From Bacillota bacterium (GTDB lineage Bacteria; Bacillota; Syntrophomonadia; Syntrophomonadales; Syntrophomonadaceae): DNA of 64,000 nt. Every line of letters starts with the position of its first letter. The first letter of the stretch is position 1. The notes under the pieces were generated by a model, which was not told the DNA's origin, did not search any database, and saw nothing but the letters and a program-made list of their open reading frames with translations. This document shows positions 54,835-63,511 of this stretch, in pieces. The DNA is taken from contig JAEWZB010000114.1 of assembly GCA_023395515.1 (NCBI GenBank), positions 1 through 64,000 on the forward strand. The letters run 5' to 3'. Both the position numbers and the translations under genes were made by a program.

Positions 54835-55923
54835 ATGCAAAATGTTATAGGTGAGACGAAGAAAGCATTTATTACAGGTAATGAAGCAGTAGCTTGGGCT
54901 ACTTTAGCAGCCGGGGCTGATGTTATGTTTGGTTATCCCATTACACCGCAAAATGAAGTAATGCATTACTGGACTAGATTAGCTCCCCAATATGGACGGG
55001 GTTTTCTACAGACAGAAGACGAAATTTCCGCGGGATTTACTGTATGTGGTGCAGTTCAAGGAGGTAAGAAAGCCTTTACTGCTACAGCCGGGCCGGGTAA
55101 TGTGCTTATGCAAGAGCCATTTGGTATGGCCGAAGCGATGAGACTGCCTTTAGTAGCTATAATTCAGCAAAGAGGTGGACCTTCTTCGGGGACAGTTATA
55201 TATTCACAGCAAGAAGTACTTCTTACTACTTATGGTGGTAATGGAGAAGGCCATCGTATTGTTTATTCAACTGCTACTCATCAAGAGATTTATGATTATA
55301 CTATCAAAGCTTTCAATACCGCCTGGAAATATAGATTTCCTACTTTTGTACTTGGTGACGGATACCAAGCTAAAATGCGTGAACCTTTAGAAATGTATAA
55401 TCCCGAGGAGAAGGGCATTGAGATAGTTAAACCTTATCCTTTAATCGGGTTGGAAGGAAAGATGGGAGAAAATAGAGAGCCGCAGCATCTTAACAACATA
55501 TATAGTTTAGAAGAAGAATTGTATGAGGTAGTACTCAAATTTGCGGCAGAATATGAAGCTATTACTCCTGAAATAGCCGAATATAAAGAAAATCAATGTG
55601 AAGATGCCGATATAATTATTTTGACTCATGGGGTGGTATCCAGGGCGGCTGATGATGCAGTCCGGGCTTTACGCAGTCAAGGTATAAAAGCCGGATCATT
55701 TAGACCAGTTACCTTAAGACCTTTTCCCACTCAAGCACTGCGTGATGTGATTGCTAACAGCAATGCTAAAAAATTGCTTATAGCCGAATCAGCTTATGGT
55801 CAATTAGATAAATTAGTTAAACAGGAAATATATGGGGAAACCATTAAGATTGAAAATCTGTTTATGCCCGGAGTCGGCATAATAGATTACGATATAATGA
55901 ATAAGGTTAAGAGTATTATATAA
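54835..55923 (+). CDS. 2-oxoacid:ferredoxin oxidoreductase, alpha subunit
   Basis: A 362-residue pyrimidine/dimerisation-domain subunit (KorA/VorB type). GYPITPQNEVMHYWTRL near residue 37 and TATAGPGNVLMQEPFGMAEA near 80 are family hallmarks. With the beta, gamma and delta subunits it oxidises 2-oxo acids to acyl-CoA and CO2, reducing ferredoxin, or runs in reverse. The likely substrates are 2-oxoglutarate or branched-chain 2-oxo acids; sequence alone does not decide. The ATG has GGGAGGTG about ten bases ahead. Confidence 0.9.
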   Translation: MQNVIGETKKAFITGNEAVAWATLAAGADVMFGYPITPQNEVMHYWTRLAPQYGRGFLQTEDEISAGFTVCGAVQGGKKAFTATAGPGNVLMQEPFGMAEAMRLPLVAIIQQRGGPSSGTVIYSQQEVLLTTYGGNGEGHRIVYSTATHQEIYDYTIKAFNTAWKYRFPTFVLGDGYQAKMREPLEMYNPEEKGIEIVKPYPLIGLEGKMGENREPQHLNNIYSLEEELYEVVLKFAAEYEAITPEIAEYKENQCEDADIIILTHGVVSRAADDAVRALRSQGIKAGSFRPVTLRPFPTQALRDVIANSNAKKLLIAESAYGQLDKLVKQEIYGETIKIENLFMPGVGIIDYDIMNKVKSII

Positions 55924-55959
55924 AAGTTATTTATATTTTTTCATAAGGAGGCATAAATA

Positions 55960-56709
55960 ATGGTAGCACCAGCAACACCAAAATCATGGTATCTACCTTC
56001 CAAGCCGCATAAATTCTGTCCCGGCTGTGGCCATGGTATAGTTTTAAAGGCTTTGGGTGAAGCGATAGATGAACTTGACATACAAGATAAGACTATATTT
56101 GGTTGTGATATAGGATGTTCATTATTATCCTGGAATTTCTTTGCCTGTGATAGTACCCAAACTCATCACGGCCGAACTACTCCGGTTATGGTAGGCATCA
56201 AAAGGTCACGCCCGGAACTTATAACTATTGGTTACATGGGTGATGGCGGTGGATATTCTATCGGCTCCCAGCATCTTTTAAATGCGGCGGTAAGAAATGA
56301 GAAAGTCACCTTAATTCTAGTTAATAATACCAACTATGGTATGACTGGGGGACAAATGGCTCCTACTACTTTACCTGGTCAAAAAACTGAAACTAGTCCC
56401 TTCGGAAGAGATCCGGAAGAAACCGGCTATCCCACCAAAGGACCGGAGTTTATAGCCGAGCTAACTCCAGATAGTGCCTATGTGGCTAGAGCTACCGTTT
56501 CTAAATATAATCAATTAAAAAGATTTATTAGAAATGCTTTGAAAAATCAGATGGAAGGGAATGGATTCTCCTTTGTAGAAGTTTTATCTACATGTCCTAC
56601 TAACTGGAGAACTAATGCCCAACAGACTTGGAGCTTCTTAGAGGACGAAATGGAACCCTACTTCCCGGTAGGGGAACTAAAGAGTCCTTTCGGAAAGGGG
56701 GATGCTTAA
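55960..56709 (+). CDS. 2-oxoacid:ferredoxin oxidoreductase, beta subunit (TPP-binding)
   Basis: A 249-residue thiamine-diphosphate subunit. The CPGCGHG motif near residue 20 and the TPP/Mg motif GDGGGYSIG followed by NNTNYGMTGGQM near residue 120 are intact. It supplies the catalytic site with the alpha subunit. It ends in TAATG shared with the next gene, so translation is coupled. The short length without extra cluster domains fits the four-subunit type. Confidence 0.93.
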   Translation: MVAPATPKSWYLPSKPHKFCPGCGHGIVLKALGEAIDELDIQDKTIFGCDIGCSLLSWNFFACDSTQTHHGRTTPVMVGIKRSRPELITIGYMGDGGGYSIGSQHLLNAAVRNEKVTLILVNNTNYGMTGGQMAPTTLPGQKTETSPFGRDPEETGYPTKGPEFIAELTPDSAYVARATVSKYNQLKRFIRNALKNQMEGNGFSFVEVLSTCPTNWRTNAQQTWSFLEDEMEPYFPVGELKSPFGKGDA

Positions 56710-57296
56710 TGTCTTTGGTAAGAATTGCCCTTGCCGGTGAAGGTGGACAGGGCGTACAATCAGTAGCAGAGATTATTGCTGAAGCTGCTTATAACGAGAA
56801 GAAGCAAACTATTTATATTCCCAACTTTGGTCTGGAACAAAGGGGCGGGGTTTCTATAGCCTTTATCCAAGTTAGTGATCAAAGAATCGGAGCACCTAAA
56901 TTTAATAAAGCTGATGTAGTAATTGCTCTCAGCGAAAGAGCAGTAGGAAGAACTGCTGTTTATTCGGATGAAAGCACACTTTTTGTATATGATCAAGGTT
57001 TTAAGGTAAATGATGAAGATTTACCGGAAAAGGCCAAGAAAATAATAGGGCTTCCTGCTATTGATACTGCAAATCAAGAACTGCATCCTCGAGTGTTTAA
57101 TATTATTATAATGGGAGCAGTTATTGGTCTTACTAATGTAGTAAGCTTTGCCGCAGCGAAAGAAGCTTTAGAACACAAGTTAGGCCACAAATTTGAAAAG
57201 AATCCTAACTTAAGGGAATTAAACTTTAAAGCACTGGAAATAGGCAAGCAAATGGCAGAAGAATCCCTCCAGGAAGGGGTGGCTAATAATGCCTAA
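56709..57296 (+). CDS. 2-oxoacid:ferredoxin oxidoreductase, gamma subunit
   Basis: A 195-residue gamma subunit starting MSLVRIALAGEGGQGVQSV, the usual opening of this family. The ATG is at 56709, overlapping the beta stop by one base; an upstream frame to 56628 is a shadow of beta. It contacts the CoA-binding part of the complex. It overlaps the ferredoxin gene by eight bases. Confidence 0.93.
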   Translation: MSLVRIALAGEGGQGVQSVAEIIAEAAYNEKKQTIYIPNFGLEQRGGVSIAFIQVSDQRIGAPKFNKADVVIALSERAVGRTAVYSDESTLFVYDQGFKVNDEDLPEKAKKIIGLPAIDTANQELHPRVFNIIIMGAVIGLTNVVSFAAAKEALEHKLGHKFEKNPNLRELNFKALEIGKQMAEESLQEGVANNA

Positions 57297-57558
57297 TAAA
57301 CAACCGGATGCAATATCAACACCAATGGAGAAGGCTAACTTTCATATCTTTCCCGAGTATTGCAAGGGATGTGGACTATGTAAAGAAAAATGTCCTAAGG
57401 ATACGCTGATTTGGTCAGAAAAGCTGGGGATATATGGAACTCCCATTGTTAAACCTAAAGATACGGATAGCTGTATAGCTTGCAGTATATGTGAAATGGT
57501 TTGCCCTGATTGTGCCATACTAATCGAAAAGACTAAGAAGAGAAAAGTAACGGCATAG
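57289..57558 (+). CDS. 2-oxoacid:ferredoxin oxidoreductase, delta (2[4Fe-4S]) subunit
   Basis: An 89-residue ferredoxin-like subunit with two [4Fe-4S] motifs, CKGCGLCKEKCP near residue 25 and CIACSICEMVCPDC near 63. It carries electrons from the TPP site to soluble ferredoxin. It is unusual only in order, coming last rather than first. A terminator follows. Confidence 0.94.
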   Translation: MPNKQPDAISTPMEKANFHIFPEYCKGCGLCKEKCPKDTLIWSEKLGIYGTPIVKPKDTDSCIACSICEMVCPDCAILIEKTKKRKVTA

Positions 57559-57627
57559 TTTTAAAGAGTGGTTTTAAGTTTGTTAGAAAGCTTAAACCAT
57601 ACTCAACTAATACTAAAGAAGTGAAAA

Positions 57628-57665
57628 GGGAGGCAATATCACTAAGGTATTGCTTCTCTTTTTTG
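57628..57665. terminator. Terminator after the oxidoreductase operon
   Basis: GGGAGGCAATA and TATTGCTTCTC pair imperfectly around a loop near 57640-57647 and are followed by TTTTTT on the plus strand. It separates two converging operons. Confidence 0.75.
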
Positions 57666-57737
57666 ATTTTATCAAAACATCTGTTGGCGGGCTTTTAGTG
57701 ATTAGTTCCCGTTTACGGGCCGTCGTTCAGCGATGTT

Positions 57738-58022
57738 CTACTTGGAAGCATCATCTTTTTTCCTGGTCATTTCTATAATCTGGGCAATTTTACCGGTGAT
57801 AGTTAAATAGCTGCTGCGTTCATGAGGCAATAGACATTGGCTGCAATTCTTAACTCCTTTAGCAGTATAGAAATAGTTACCGCCACAGTGCTCTCCCAGA
57901 GCATAAAGCGGGCAATAACAGAAAAGGCAGTTAAAATCCTCCGGCCGGTCGGTAGCATGGCACGGGAAATATTCGCATTCTGTGTGACAAAAAAACCGCG
58001 CTTTTTTTTCGGGATCCTTCAT
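57738..58022 (-). CDS. Cysteine-rich small domain protein at end of cobalamin operon
   Basis: A 94-residue protein with about ten cysteines, including CHTECEYFPCH near the N-terminus, CLFCYCPLYALGEHCGGN near 31 and CSQC near 60. This is the cysteine-rich small domain (PF04071), often fused or adjacent to cobalamin genes; its function is not established, though metal binding is likely. It is the most distal gene of the minus-strand cobalamin operon. Confidence 0.85.
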   Translation of the reverse strand: MKDPEKKARFFCHTECEYFPCHATDRPEDFNCLFCYCPLYALGEHCGGNYFYTAKGVKNCSQCLLPHERSSYLTITGKIAQIIEMTRKKDDASK

Positions 58023-58091
58023 AAAATTTCTCCTACCAATTTTTTAATAAGGATAGAGTAATCTCACTCCTTTAATAATAGCATATCGTGC

Positions 58092-58727
58092 TCATTGCGG
58101 TCTGGTAAGCAGGTACATCAACGCGTTTACAATAGCGGCGGCCACGTTGCTGCCTCCTTTGCGGCCCCGGGCCACTATGTAGGGTACATTTGTCTGCATG
58201 ATGAGCTCCTTGGATTGGACTACATTTACAAAGCCCACTGGTACTCCTATAATCAGAGCGGGAGAGATGAGGCCTTCATTAATAAGCTCATACAAGCGTA
58301 TAAGGGCAGTAGGGGCATTTCCCACCGCGAAAATAGGATGGCCAGGCAGCAAGGCCGCCTTGTCCATGGAGGTCGCAGCCCGGGTAGAATTATGCTGCTG
58401 AGCGGTTAAAGCGATATCTTCGTCGGCCATAAAGCATAAAGCTTCAGTTCGAAGCTTAGCCAGTGCTCTTTGGTTGATTCCGGCTTTCACCATATTGGTG
58501 TCGGTTACAATAGGTTCACCCCGGCGCAGGGCATCAAGTCCTGCTGTAAGCGCGGTCTGGGCAAAACACAGGGTGTCGGCATAGTCAAAATCCGCGGTTG
58601 TATGTATGACCCGTTTTATGATAGGGGCCAGTTCTGGGTCCAGGGGCCGGGGAAGCTCCTTTTCTATAATGGCAAAGCTCCGCAGTTCAATCTCTTCCGG
58701 CCGTAGCTTTTCAAGCTTAAGGTTCAT
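58092..58727 (-). CDS. cbiC: Cobalt-precorrin-8 methylmutase
   Basis: A 211-residue CbiC/CobH, which moves a methyl group to form cobyrinic acid. The histidine motif VIHTTADFDYA near residue 40 is typical, as are GEPIVTDTNMVKAGI and GHPIFAVGNAPTALI. Its ATG overlaps the cobQ stop as ATGA, so translation is coupled. In this operon it is the only corrin-ring-forming step, so the rest of the ring pathway must lie outside the window. Confidence 0.92.
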   Translation of the reverse strand: MNLKLEKLRPEEIELRSFAIIEKELPRPLDPELAPIIKRVIHTTADFDYADTLCFAQTALTAGLDALRRGEPIVTDTNMVKAGINQRALAKLRTEALCFMADEDIALTAQQHNSTRAATSMDKAALLPGHPIFAVGNAPTALIRLYELINEGLISPALIIGVPVGFVNVVQSKELIMQTNVPYIVARGRKGGSNVAAAIVNALMYLLTRPQ

Positions 58728-60214
58728 ATACCTTCCTCCAATATTTGATAAATTAGCTTCATATCCAGGCTTTGGCGCATATTCTCAGCTAACAGGTCAT
58801 ATTGTCTCTCTTTATAGGCAGGTAAGTCAAAGGCTGGCTCCAGGGGAGAAATCCCTTTTTTTTCACCTAAGGCAGAAAACACGGCTTCACGGCAAGCTGC
58901 TGTATCAAAAAAGCCATGCAGGTAAGTACCATACACATTGTCTAGTACACAGCCATCAGTACTGCCATTGGCCAGGAGCAAAAATGGTTTTGCACCTGGT
59001 GCCAGGGCCGTTTTTCCCATATGAATTTCATATCCTTCCAGCTCGGCGCCGGTAAGCCTATCTAGGGGGCCCTTTATTGCAAGTACTTGGGCGGTGGTGC
59101 GGCCGCGGTGTTTTTGGGCGGCAAACTCAGTTTGCACCGGCAGCAAGCCAATTCCCTTTAGGGAGCCGCCGCCTTCCACGTTCTCGGGGTCAGAGATATG
59201 TTCACCCAGCATTTGATATCCCCCGCATAAGCCTAATATCACCACTTCCCGGGCCGCAAGCTGTTTGATGGCGGCTTCCAGTCCCCCTTCCCGCAGCCAC
59301 TTCAAATCGGCAATGGTACTCTTGGTACCGGGAAGGATTACCATATCAGGGCTGCCTAGTTCACTGGCTTTCCTTACATAGCGCACTCCTATTCCAGGGG
59401 TGGCTTCCAGGACCGCAAAATCAGTAAAATTGGCTAGGCGCGGAAAACTAATAACTGCTATATCCAGGAGCATATCATAAGATTTTGACGTCCGGGGCTG
59501 GGCCAAGCTGTCCTCTCCTTCAATATCTACAGGTAAATAGGGAATTACTCCAGCTACAGGCTTGGCAGTTAAGTTTTCCAGCATAGTAAGCCCGGGGGCG
59601 AGCAAACTCACGTCCCCCCGAAATTTATTTATGACCGTAGCTTTAATAATATTTTGTTCTTCAGCTTCCAGGAGGGCAATGGTGCCGTAAAGCTGGGCAA
59701 ATACACCGCCCCGGTCTATATCACCTACCAGAAGCACAGGTGCTTTAGCCAGCTTAGCCATGCCCATGTTAACTATGTCGTTTTCCCGCAGGTTAATCTC
59801 CGCCGGGCTCCCGGCACCTTCCAAGACGATAATGTCGTATTCCTGGGCTAGAGAGGTATAGGCCCGCATAATATCCGGAATAAGAATGGGTTTCATAGCA
59901 AAATATTCCTGAGCCGTCATGTTGCCGATAACTTCGCCATTGACAATCACTTGTGAGCCCACATTAGTTACCGGTTTAAGCAATATGGGGTTCATGTTTA
60001 CCTGAGGTGTCAGGCCGCAGGCCTCCGCCTGTACCACCTGGGCTCGCCCCATTTCCAGCCCTTCGTGGGTAATAAAGGAGTTAAGGGCCATGTTTTGAGA
60101 TTTAAAGGGAGCTACCTGGTAGCCATCCTGTTTAAATATGCGGCATAATCCGGTGCAGACCAAGCTTTTCCCTGCATTAGACATGGTTCCTTGCACCATA
60201 ATTGCTTTAGCCAT
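58724..60214 (-). CDS. cobQ: Cobyric acid synthase
   Basis: A 496-residue amidotransferase (CbiP/CobQ). The N-terminal domain begins AKAIMVQGTMSNAGKSLVCT with the P-loop, and the class I glutaminase domain has the nucleophile in VILGLCGGYQMLG near residue 335 and the His/Glu in GTYLHGFFD near 430. It adds four amide groups to adenosylcobyrinic acid diamide. It overlaps cobD by eight bases. Confidence 0.94.
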   Translation of the reverse strand: MAKAIMVQGTMSNAGKSLVCTGLCRIFKQDGYQVAPFKSQNMALNSFITHEGLEMGRAQVVQAEACGLTPQVNMNPILLKPVTNVGSQVIVNGEVIGNMTAQEYFAMKPILIPDIMRAYTSLAQEYDIIVLEGAGSPAEINLRENDIVNMGMAKLAKAPVLLVGDIDRGGVFAQLYGTIALLEAEEQNIIKATVINKFRGDVSLLAPGLTMLENLTAKPVAGVIPYLPVDIEGEDSLAQPRTSKSYDMLLDIAVISFPRLANFTDFAVLEATPGIGVRYVRKASELGSPDMVILPGTKSTIADLKWLREGGLEAAIKQLAAREVVILGLCGGYQMLGEHISDPENVEGGGSLKGIGLLPVQTEFAAQKHRGRTTAQVLAIKGPLDRLTGAELEGYEIHMGKTALAPGAKPFLLLANGSTDGCVLDNVYGTYLHGFFDTAACREAVFSALGEKKGISPLEPAFDLPAYKERQYDLLAENMRQSLDMKLIYQILEEGI

Positions 60215-61241
60215 GAAGCACCTCCTCTATAGCGTGTACCAGTACCAGATTTTTATCATGGGTTTTGAGTCCGATGCGTATATATCTTTCATCTAAGCCG
60301 GTAAAATTAGCACCGGAGCGGACCAGAATCCCCCGTTGTTTAAGTGGTTCATAAAGCCTATTTTCACTTTTGATTAACAAATAATTGGCCTCACTTTTAT
60401 ACACGGTAAGTCCCAGGCGGGCAAGGGCCGACTCCATAAAGGCCCTCTCCCTGGCCACTATCATCTGGGTATTCTTTATCCAATCCTTTTCCTGTAGAGC
60501 TGCAATTCCCGCCGTTTGCGCTACACTGGAAACGTTCCAGGGGGGCAGGTAGTCAGCAATTTTAGCCAGAAGAACCTTATCGGCACAATACAAAGTGCCG
60601 AGCCTTAGACCGGCCAAGGCATAAATTTTCGTAAATGCCTGCAGGATAAGAAGGTTAGGGTATTTTTCCAGCTGGGGCAGCATACTTGGTCCATGGGTAA
60701 AGTCTATAAAGCATTCGTCCAATATTAGTAAAGTACCGTTGTGGCAACAGATATCGGCTATTTTATTTAAAAGGGCCGGGTCGCTAAGCTGGCCAGTAGG
60801 ATTATTGGGATTACAAAGAAACACCATATCCACATCCGGGGTAAGCTTAGCCAGAATACTTTCCGTAAGAGAGAAGCTAGGGGATTCTAAAAGATATTCT
60901 TCTACCCTACCCCCAAAAAGGGCGGCGGCCCGTTGGTATTCTGAAAAGGTGGGAGCAGGAATAAGTACCTGTTTCGGCCTGATAGCAGCACCCAAGGCCC
61001 AAATAAGCTCTGAAGCGCCATTACCGTTTATAATCATAGATATATCTAAACCATGCTGGGTGGCCAGCGCTGACCTTAGTTCCCGGCATAAAGGGTCAGG
61101 ATAGTTTTCATATACAGGTATATGTTTAATAAGGGTTTCTTTCACACTGGCAGGCATCCCTAAAGGGTTAGTATTAACCGAGAAATCCAGCTTTATATTA
61201 TGATTAGTATAAATATCTCCTCCATGTTCATAAGGCCGCAT
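60207..61241 (-). CDS. cobD: L-threonine-O-3-phosphate decarboxylase CobD
   Basis: A 344-residue PLP enzyme of the CobD/histidinol-phosphate aminotransferase fold. LDFSVNTNPLGMP near residue 19 and the PLP-lysine region LQAFTKIYALAGLRLG near 210 are seen. In Salmonella CobD makes (R)-1-amino-2-propanol phosphate, the linker of the nucleotide loop. Placement between cbiB and cobQ supports this over a histidine-pathway role. The ATG follows AAGGGGG. Confidence 0.9.
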   Translation of the reverse strand: MRPYEHGGDIYTNHNIKLDFSVNTNPLGMPASVKETLIKHIPVYENYPDPLCRELRSALATQHGLDISMIINGNGASELIWALGAAIRPKQVLIPAPTFSEYQRAAALFGGRVEEYLLESPSFSLTESILAKLTPDVDMVFLCNPNNPTGQLSDPALLNKIADICCHNGTLLILDECFIDFTHGPSMLPQLEKYPNLLILQAFTKIYALAGLRLGTLYCADKVLLAKIADYLPPWNVSSVAQTAGIAALQEKDWIKNTQMIVARERAFMESALARLGLTVYKSEANYLLIKSENRLYEPLKQRGILVRSGANFTGLDERYIRIGLKTHDKNLVLVHAIEEVLHG

Positions 61242-62184
61242 AGAAAATCCCCCTTATTATAAGTGCCAAAATCAGCATAAAGACGGCCGTGATGTAAAGC
61301 AATTGGTGGGAGCGGCCAATATCTTCAGGGGCAATGGGGCGGATATCATCGCCGATATAAGGTTTATCATAGACTTGGCCCCAATAATAGGCGGGGCCTC
61401 CCAGCCGTACCTGAAGGGCTCCTGCTGCCACAGCTTCGGTCTGTGCGGAGTTAGGGCTGGCATGATTAAAGCGGTCCCTTTTCCAGATATATAAGGCATT
61501 TCTAACATCCAGCCGGCTCAACCATGCGGCACTTATCATCAAAAGAGCAGCCCAGCGGGAAGGTATAAAATTAAACCCGTCATCCAGCCGGGCCGCCCAG
61601 CGGCCAAAATCTATATAATGCTGGTTCTTATAACCTATCATGGAATCTAAGGTATTAACCGCCTTATACAAACAACCTAGGGGTGCACCTCCCCATATAA
61701 GATAAAAGAGGGGAGCCACTACCCCATCAGAGGTATTTTCCGCCACCGTTTCTACGGTGGCCCGGATTATCCCCGCCTCATCAAGATTATCAGTATCCCG
61801 GCCTACAATCATGGCCACCGCCTTTCTGGCCTGGCCGAGGTTATTTTCTTTTAAAGCCTTATATACTTGAGTGCTTTCCACTTGCAAGCTCTTAGTAGCT
61901 AGAAGCTGCCAGCAAAAAAGAGTTTCCAGAGCCAAGTAAAGCCAAGGGGAAACACTAAAAGCTAAGTACAGTAAAAGAAGAGGAGTGGCAGTACATATAA
62001 GCAAAGTTGTTAAGGTTAACAAGGCTCCTCCCAGTTGCTTGGAGGGAAGCGGATAAAAAGCCTGCTCCAGCCAACCTATGAGTTTGCCCATCACCCGTAC
62101 CAGGTGGGGCCAACTGGGGGGATCGCCGATTATAATATCCAGTAGAAAGCCCATACCCAGGGCTAAGGTTGCATAGATTAACAT
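61228..62184 (-). CDS. cbiB: Adenosylcobinamide-phosphate synthase CbiB
   Basis: A 318-residue membrane protein that joins cobyric acid with aminopropanol (phosphate). GFLLDIIIGDPPSWPHLVR near residue 12 and ETVAENTSDGVVAPLFYLIW near 145 are family hallmarks; four to five hydrophobic segments are visible. It overlaps cobD by 14 bases and the cobC-like gene by seven. Confidence 0.94.
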   Translation of the reverse strand: MLIYATLALGMGFLLDIIIGDPPSWPHLVRVMGKLIGWLEQAFYPLPSKQLGGALLTLTTLLICTATPLLLLYLAFSVSPWLYLALETLFCWQLLATKSLQVESTQVYKALKENNLGQARKAVAMIVGRDTDNLDEAGIIRATVETVAENTSDGVVAPLFYLIWGGAPLGCLYKAVNTLDSMIGYKNQHYIDFGRWAARLDDGFNFIPSRWAALLMISAAWLSRLDVRNALYIWKRDRFNHASPNSAQTEAVAAGALQVRLGGPAYYWGQVYDKPYIGDDIRPIAPEDIGRSHQLLYITAVFMLILALIIRGIFYAAL

Positions 62185-62753
62185 AGGGAGCCTCCCGTAA
62201 TAGTCAGGGTATCATGGGTATAGGTGCATATAACGTATTGGCAGTTAGCCAAGTGAAATTCATGAAATTTCCGCCGGGGCTGGGCTAAACCTTCAAGTAT
62301 AGCCATGATAGAGCCGCCGTGTACTACGAAAGCAGCGGTGCTATTTTCCGGCAAACCAGAGACTGTTTGTAAAAAAGCTTCACAGCTTCGGGTTTTAAAT
62401 GCCATAACATCTTCCCCGCCTGGAATAGGAGATGTACAGTAGGTACCTATCCACTCATTGTAAGCAGGATCCTGGGCCAACTGGGCAGGACTTTTTCCTT
62501 CAAATATACCAAAATCACATTCCCGCAGATCTGTTATGATGTTAATGTCCTGCTTAGGAAAGAGTATAGCCGCAGTCTGTCGGCAGCGCAAGAGCGGACT
62601 GGAAAACACCATATCGCAGTGAGGCAAACGTGGAGCTAGTCCCTTGGCTTGTTTTTCTCCCTCAGGGCAAAGAGGCTGATCTGTACGGCCAATATAATGT
62701 TTTTGCCTATTGCCTTCGGTCATACCGTGACGAATAAAAAGGATAGTTTTCAT
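62178..62753 (-). CDS. cobC: Alpha-ribazole phosphatase-like histidine phosphatase
   Basis: A 191-residue phosphoglycerate-mutase-like phosphatase. The catalytic histidine is in ILFIRHGMTEGN near residue 9, with the second His in FVVHGGSIMAIL. In context it should remove the phosphate from alpha-ribazole phosphate or adenosylcobalamin phosphate. The start is ATG at 62753, which overlaps the cobS stop and has GGAGG upstream; an ATG at 62771 precedes that site. Confidence 0.88.
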   Translation of the reverse strand: MKTILFIRHGMTEGNRQKHYIGRTDQPLCPEGEKQAKGLAPRLPHCDMVFSSPLLRCRQTAAILFPKQDINIITDLRECDFGIFEGKSPAQLAQDPAYNEWIGTYCTSPIPGGEDVMAFKTRSCEAFLQTVSGLPENSTAAFVVHGGSIMAILEGLAQPRRKFHEFHLANCQYVICTYTHDTLTITGGSLC

Positions 62754-63511
62754 AATAAACCTCCTATCCATATAGCCAGCCCTAGGCAGAGCTCACAAAC
62801 CTGAATAAAAAAGCCGGAAGTATCCCCGGTTACTCCCCCAAAATTCTTTTTCGCCAGGCGGCGGTAGCCGAAAAAGACGGCCAGAGCAATTAAGACTGCG
62901 CCTATTCCAATTTTAAAATCAATAAACAGCATGGCTCCCGCACTAAACAAAGATAATAGGCCCATAGCGGTAGCAGCTTTATAGTTTTTCACCTGGCCGG
63001 TTAAAGTGTAAAGCATACCGTCATTGCGGGCACCGGGCAGGGTAAAAATGCTAAGTGCACATAGGGAACGGGAAAGAATGAAGCTGATGCCAATCAGCCC
63101 CCAAGAGGCTCCGTTATAGAGCGCCGTATATAGGCCAAAGCTTAGCAGCAGGTATGCTGTACATCCCATCACGGCAAAAGCGCCAATATGGGAATCTTTC
63201 ATAATTTCCAGCTTACGTTCTCTGGATTGATGGGAAGCCAAGGCATCGGTAGTATCCATAAAACCGTCCATATGAATACCTCCGGTTAATAACAAAGGCA
63301 ATAGGGCTGCTCCTGCAGCAAAAAGCGCGGCTTCTACCATAAAGGTAAGACACAGATAATGCCATAGTATAAGGGCCCCGGCTATGAATATTCCTACCCC
63401 GGGCAAAAAGCAGATAGAAAGGTGCATATTATCTTGCTGCCATTCAATATGAGGTGCAGGTAATATACTATAGGTACTTATGGCTATCCAGAATGAGTTA
63501 AGCCAGTTCAT
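62750..63511 (-). CDS. cobS: Adenosylcobinamide-GDP ribazoletransferase CobS
   Basis: A 253-residue membrane enzyme that joins adenosylcobinamide-GDP and alpha-ribazole. LTGGIHMDGFMDTTDAL near residue 75 holds the aspartate-rich active site. About six hydrophobic segments follow. It overlaps cobU by 14 bases and ends in ATGA with cobC. Confidence 0.94.
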   Translation of the reverse strand: MNWLNSFWIAISTYSILPAPHIEWQQDNMHLSICFLPGVGIFIAGALILWHYLCLTFMVEAALFAAGAALLPLLLTGGIHMDGFMDTTDALASHQSRERKLEIMKDSHIGAFAVMGCTAYLLLSFGLYTALYNGASWGLIGISFILSRSLCALSIFTLPGARNDGMLYTLTGQVKNYKAATAMGLLSLFSAGAMLFIDFKIGIGAVLIALAVFFGYRRLAKKNFGGVTGDTSGFFIQVCELCLGLAIWIGGLL

